NCBI RefSeq assembly: GCF_025264645.1
Contig: NZ_CP073696.1
Location: forward strand, 2,418,001 to 2,482,000
Origin: Edaphobacter lichenicola
Lineage (GTDB): Bacteria; Acidobacteriota; Terriglobia; Terriglobales; Acidobacteriaceae
Direction of reading: 5' to 3'
DNA length: 64,000 bases
This document shows, piece after piece, positions 60,591 through 64,000 of the stretch (the stretch's first letter is position 1; each line of letters begins with the position of its first letter). The notes below the pieces were generated by a model. The model ran no database searches, had not been told where the DNA came from, and worked only from the letters and a program-made list of their open reading frames with translations. The position numbers and the translations under genes were made by a program.

Positions 60591-61301
60591 TTAGGCCTTG
60601 CCGGCTGCCTCAGCAGCGGCGTAGTCGAGCTGGATACCGGGGCCCATCGACGAGCTCAGCGTAACGCCCTTGATGTACTTGCCCTTGGCTGCCGACGGCT
60701 TTGCCTTCACAACGCTCGTAATGACGGTCATTGCGTTATCGACCAGCTTTTGTGGATCGAAGGAGAGCTTGCCGACTGGAACGTGCACCAGCGCAGTCTT
60801 GTCGGTGCGAAACTCGATCTTACCGGCCTTGATCTCTTTGATCGCAGCAGCAACGTCGGTGGTGACGGTACCCGTCTTCGGATTCGGCATCAGACCCTTA
60901 GGGCCGAGCACCTTGCCGAGACGTCCAACCGAACGCATCATGTCAGGAGTCGCGATCAGAGCATCGAAGGCGGTCCAGCCTTCTTTCTGGATCTTCTCGA
61001 CCAACTCCTCGCCACCGAAGAACTCGGCGCCAGCGGCCTCTGCTTCCTTGACGCGGTCACCGGAGGTGATGACTGCGACGATCTTGGACTTGCCGAGGCC
61101 GTGCGGGAGAACCACAGTGCCGCGAACCATCTGGTCCGCGTGACGGGGATCAACGCCGAGGCGCATCGTCAGGTCGACGGTCTCGTCGAACTTCGCATAC
61201 TTTGCTTTTTGCAGGAGCGGAACAGCGTCCGCCAACAGATAAGGACGGGGCTCTACGAGCGCACGCGCCTTCACCAGATTCTTAGAGAGCTTCCTTGCCA
61301 T
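60591..61301 (-). CDS. rplA: Ribosomal protein L1
   Basis: A 236-residue protein from the ATG at 61301 (GAGGAAA just upstream). It begins [20 protein letters not shown] and has the L1 fold with [46 protein letters not shown] and [18 protein letters not shown]1 binds 23S rRNA at the E-site stalk and can repress its own operon by binding mRNA. In most bacteria rplK lies directly upstream; here the next gene on this strand encodes a secreted phospholipase-D-like protein and a separate promoter serves rplA. Confidence 0.97.
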   Translation of the reverse strand: MARKLSKNLVKARALVEPRPYLLADAVPLLQKAKYAKFDETVDLTMRLGVDPRHADQMVRGTVVLPHGLGKSKIVAVITSGDRVKEAEAAGAEFFGGEELVEKIQKEGWTAFDALIATPDMMRSVGRLGKVLGPKGLMPNPKTGTVTTDVAAAIKEIKAGKIEFRTDKTALVHVPVGKLSFDPQKLVDNAMTVITSVVKAKPSAAKGKYIKGVTLSSSMGPGIQLDYAAAEAAGKA

Positions 61302-61357
61302 TTTTCCTCGTCTCCCACCCCTCTGGAGTTGATCTTCCGGGCGTGGTTTCTCGACTG

Positions 61358-61416
61358 GTCTCAATTTGGTGTTGAGACACTCTTATAAGTATGCCGGAAG
61401 GTGTGGCATGCGTCAA
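61358..61416 (-). promoter_or_regulatory. Promoter and 5' stem-loop of the rplA operon
   Basis: On the minus strand: -35 TTGACG (61411-61416), 17 bases, -10 CATACT (61388-61393). The transcript would start near 61381, almost immediately followed by a perfect seven-base stem GTCTCAA/TTGAGAC (61358-61378, loop of seven). It lies 57 bases before the rplA start codon. Confidence 0.65.
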
Positions 61417-61459
61417 GCAATTTGACGCCCAACGATGGCTTTTCCAGCGTTTCGATCAT

Positions 61460-62803
61460 CTAGAAGGCGGTACCGCCCGCAAAATCGCTGCTCAGCGTTG
61501 TGTTGAGGGCGTTGAGAATAGCTGCGTCAGTAAGGATCAAGCCCAACTCGCGGTTCTCCGTCAGGGACGCATTAGAGAAGTTCTCAGAGCCGACAAAGGC
61601 CTGTTGGCCTGACTGCCCAGCGTCAACCAATATCACCTTCGCATGAATGTAGAGAGGCGCCGTCTGGGCGTAGGTGTGGATCTGTACGCCTGCTGCTTTC
61701 AGCGTGTTGAACTCCGTCGTGTAGTCGGTGTTGGCGGTCATCGTCACCTGGACCTTGACGCCATTTTTTGCAGCGTTTGAGAGCGCTGCGGCGATCGCCG
61801 GATCTGCCATCTCTTCATTCTCGACGTTCAGACTGATCTTGGCGGCACCGATGAGTGCGATCAGCGCGGGTTGTGCATTGGTGGGGCTCCAGACAAGATC
61901 GTTACCCAGCGGAGGAGTGATTGCAGCTGAGGTGAAGTCGGAGTTGAAGGTTGTCTCGATGGCGGCAACGTCGCTCGCATTCGTATCGATGACGGCGAAG
62001 TCGCGAGAGGTACTGTAGTACTGGCTGGTTAGATTCAGGGTCATGATCGCAGAGGTTTTGCCATCAAGTGTGATGGTCTTTTGGTGACTGGCCTGGAAGA
62101 CCGGGTTCGCCCACACGGTCGGAACGCCGTTTGCGTTGAGGTAGGTGAAGGCCGGCGTGTTGTTCGTCTTCTCGAGGGCCTGATCGAGGATGACACGAAC
62201 TTGGATGCCCTTCGCTGCGAGCGCAACGAGATCCTGTTGGAAGGTGGTATCGACGAGTTCGTACATCGTCATGTCGATCGTGCTGGTTGCCGTTTGAATA
62301 AATTGATAGAGCGGCGTGACGCTTAGATCTGATTGTGGGAACGAAATGAGTGTCAGCGTGGGGGCCGTAGAAACTGCTGCGCCCTTGCCCTTCAAAGCTG
62401 CTTTCTGAAGTCGTCCCGAAGCGTTATCGGTAACGCTGATAGCTGCGTCGTAGGTCTTCTTCGCTGCCGGCTTGAAGCTAACCGAGATCACACAGTTGGC
62501 GCCTGCGTCGAGCGAGGTGCCGCAGGTGTTGCTCTGCACGAAAGCGGTTCGGCCTTTGCCCGTAAGCTTGATGCTCGAGATCGTGAGCGAGGAGGAGCCG
62601 GTGTTTGTGAGAGTGACTGTTTGTACGGCGCTGGTTGTACCAACCGTTGTGTCTGGAAAGGGAGTCGCGGCTCCGAGGCTCGCCTGGGGAGCAGCCGGCG
62701 TCGCCGTTTGTCCGCTTGTAACCGATGGCAAGCCCGCACTAAAAACTGCGATCGCAACGAAGACAACACGAGCAGTGAGTCGGGAAAATCGCTTGAGTAT
62801 CAA
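61460..62803 (-). CDS. Exported phospholipase-D-like protein with an ASPM-type domain
   Basis: A 447-residue protein. I choose the TTG at 62803, with GGAG six bases upstream, because a signal peptide follows (RLTARVVFVAIAVFSAGLPS). The open frame begins at 63001. Residues about 35-145 form an immunoglobulin-like choice-of-anchor/ASPM domain (VGTTSAVQTVTLTNTGSSSL, GANCVISVSFKPAAKKTY). Two phospholipase D halves follow: HQKTITLDGKTSAIMTLNLT and IHAKVILVD followed by AFVGSENFSNASL, each with the HxK core. Likely a secreted phosphodiesterase (nuclease or lipase). It separates rplA from its usual neighbours. Confidence 0.82.
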   Translation of the reverse strand: MILKRFSRLTARVVFVAIAVFSAGLPSVTSGQTATPAAPQASLGAATPFPDTTVGTTSAVQTVTLTNTGSSSLTISSIKLTGKGRTAFVQSNTCGTSLDAGANCVISVSFKPAAKKTYDAAISVTDNASGRLQKAALKGKGAAVSTAPTLTLISFPQSDLSVTPLYQFIQTATSTIDMTMYELVDTTFQQDLVALAAKGIQVRVILDQALEKTNNTPAFTYLNANGVPTVWANPVFQASHQKTITLDGKTSAIMTLNLTSQYYSTSRDFAVIDTNASDVAAIETTFNSDFTSAAITPPLGNDLVWSPTNAQPALIALIGAAKISLNVENEEMADPAIAAALSNAAKNGVKVQVTMTANTDYTTEFNTLKAAGVQIHTYAQTAPLYIHAKVILVDAGQSGQQAFVGSENFSNASLTENRELGLILTDAAILNALNTTLSSDFAGGTAF

Positions 62804-62967
62804 GGTGATCTCCGATGGAGCACGCTTTGGGGAAACGAACCAGATTATAGGGGGCGTGTGTCGTTCGCTTTGTGAATCAACGATGTTTGTTGCTCGAAGA
62901 TGCTGGATAACGATGCGCTTGACGTGGTATTGGGGACGGCCTATAGTCGTTTTCAAAAGGCGAACAA

Positions 62968-64000
62968 ATGGCGAAAATTGGTGATCCCTCTCTCTTTCCA
63001 ATCCTCAACCAGCCGGTCGTGGGAATCGCTCGGATGGCGGCTGAAGCCGAGCATGCCGAGGACGGTCATCTGGTTGAGTTCAAGGCATTGGAGGTGCGCA
63101 GCATCCTCAACAAGTCGGTGTCCAAGCGACGGCTTTCGATGGCCTACAGCATCAATCCCTACCGGGGATGTGAGTTCGGCTGCAAGTACTGCTATGCGCG
63201 CTACACTCACGAGTTCATGGCGCCTGGACCGTCAACTGAGGCGACGGAAGCGCGCGATGCGGTGGGGGGGATCGATATGAGGAATCCCCTTGCCTTCGAG
63301 CGTCTGATCTTTCTAAAACAGAACGCGGCGTGGCTATTGGAGCAGGAATTGAAAAAGATCGATCCTGTGAATGAGATCGCTTTGGGGACCGCAACTGATC
63401 CATATCAGCCTATCGAACGGCGAACGAGGATTACACGCAGTCTGCTTGAAGTGTTTTCACGAAAGTCTGGCTATCGATTGGGAATCGTAACCAAGTCACG
63501 ATTGATCGAACGGGATATCGATCTGCTGGTGGAGATTGCGAAACGAAATACGCTCGTAGTCCATGTCACGATTACGACACCGGATGCAACGCTGGCGCGG
63601 CTGCTGGAGCCTCGCGCTCCGAGACCGGATCTCCGTTTTCAGGCAGTAAGGCGGTTGCGAGCGGCAGGCATCGTCGCCGGGGTCTTTGGATCGCCACTTC
63701 TGCCAGGAATTACCGATACCGAGGAAGCGTTGGACGGCATGGCTCGTCGTGCCGCTGCGGTTGGAGCCAGTTTTTTTGCCGCGCATCCGCTGTTTCTCAA
63801 GCCGTGCTCACGGCCAACCTATCTGGGCTTCATTCGTGAGCACTTCCCTGCCCTTGAGGCTGATTATGCCAAACGCTTCGCGACGGCTGACTTCGCCGGT
63901 AGATCTTACAGCGAGCGACTGAAAAAAATGGTTGATGAGGCGTGTCGGAGATATGGCATCGGGAAGCGCTCAAGCGACGCTTTGCTGACACGGAACGAGG
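62968..64000 (+). CDS. Radical SAM protein of the SPL-like Rv2578c family (3' end outside window)
   Basis: At least 344 residues, running off the right edge without a stop. The ATG at 62968 has AAAAGG seven bases upstream. The radical SAM cluster motif is CEFGCKYCYARYTHEF (C68, C72, C75), preceded by SINPYRGC. Later come EIALGTATDPYQPIERR, ITRSLLEVFSRK, IVTKSRLIERDIDLL, VHVTITTPD and LEPRAPRPDLRFQA. This matches the SPL-related Rv2578c-type radical SAM proteins, whose reaction is not established. It is divergent from the phospholipase-D-like gene. Confidence 0.88.
   Translation, partial: MAKIGDPSLFPILNQPVVGIARMAAEAEHAEDGHLVEFKALEVRSILNKSVSKRRLSMAYSINPYRGCEFGCKYCYARYTHEFMAPGPSTEATEARDAVGGIDMRNPLAFERLIFLKQNAAWLLEQELKKIDPVNEIALGTATDPYQPIERRTRITRSLLEVFSRKSGYRLGIVTKSRLIERDIDLLVEIAKRNTLVVHVTITTPDATLARLLEPRAPRPDLRFQAVRRLRAAGIVAGVFGSPLLPGITDTEEALDGMARRAAAVGASFFAAHPLFLKPCSRPTYLGFIREHFPALEADYAKRFATADFAGRSYSERLKKMVDEACRRYGIGKRSSDALLTRNE

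Overview
The window looks like core chromosome of an acidobacterium, most likely class Terriglobia, family Acidobacteriaceae (Edaphobacter, Granulicella or Terriglobus-like). This is an inference. It rests on the moderately high GC content, the PEP-CTERM proteins, GTP-dependent PEP carboxykinase, VWA and MFS_3-type proteins common in that group, an RNA polymerase beta subunit carrying an extra four-pair cysteine block, and dispersed intergenic repeats. I found no rRNA, tRNA, CRISPR array, complete insertion sequence or prophage.

Region 1 (1-9.4 kb): a DeoR-type repressor lies beside a minus-strand operon for early sugar-phosphate metabolism (pgi, gnd, zwf). It is followed by glmM, overlapped by xseA, then a DUF2905 membrane protein and a lone receiver domain. 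Region 2 (9.6-23.4 kb): an ion-channel-like protein, a TPR anchor protein, pckG, two small exported cysteine-containing proteins, a HugZ-like protein, an MFS exporter, sucA, uxaA, an exported protein of unknown role and cspA. Region 3 (23.6-34.1 kb): cmk coupled to a winged-helix protein with a very long disordered basic tail, mutL with a decayed second mutL 3' end beside it, two tandem PEP-CTERM genes with sigma-54-like promoters, pyk, a YihY-type membrane protein and an exported thioredoxin. Region 4 (34-49.7 kb): accessory genes, including a VWA protein, two cyclic-di-GMP enzymes, an esterase, GlsB/YeaQ, a VOC protein, a polyphosphate-glucokinase-like kinase, a TonB-domain protein, a cytochrome c-cyclase fusion, SRPBCC, alcohol dehydrogenase, a frameshifted DUF4160 gene with DUF2442, and a family of palindromic repeats. 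Region 5 (49.8-61.4 kb): rpoC, rpoB, rplL, rplJ and rplA, all on the minus strand. rplK is not next to rplA, which has its own good promoter. The window ends with a secreted phospholipase-D-like protein and the start of a radical SAM gene that runs off the end.

Functionally, glucose-6-phosphate isomerase, glucose-6-phosphate dehydrogenase, 6-phosphogluconate dehydrogenase, pyruvate kinase, PEP carboxykinase, 2-oxoglutarate dehydrogenase E1, altronate dehydratase and a glucokinase give a strong central-carbon flavour. No single new multi-gene system is evident. The most unusual signals are: the paired 270-base intergenic elements whose central hairpin keeps its form while its sequence changes; the mutL 3'-end fossil; the sigma-54-like sites before both PEP-CTERM genes; the winged-helix plus disordered-tail protein; the cysteine-rich insertion in RpoB; and a candidate three-hairpin small RNA.
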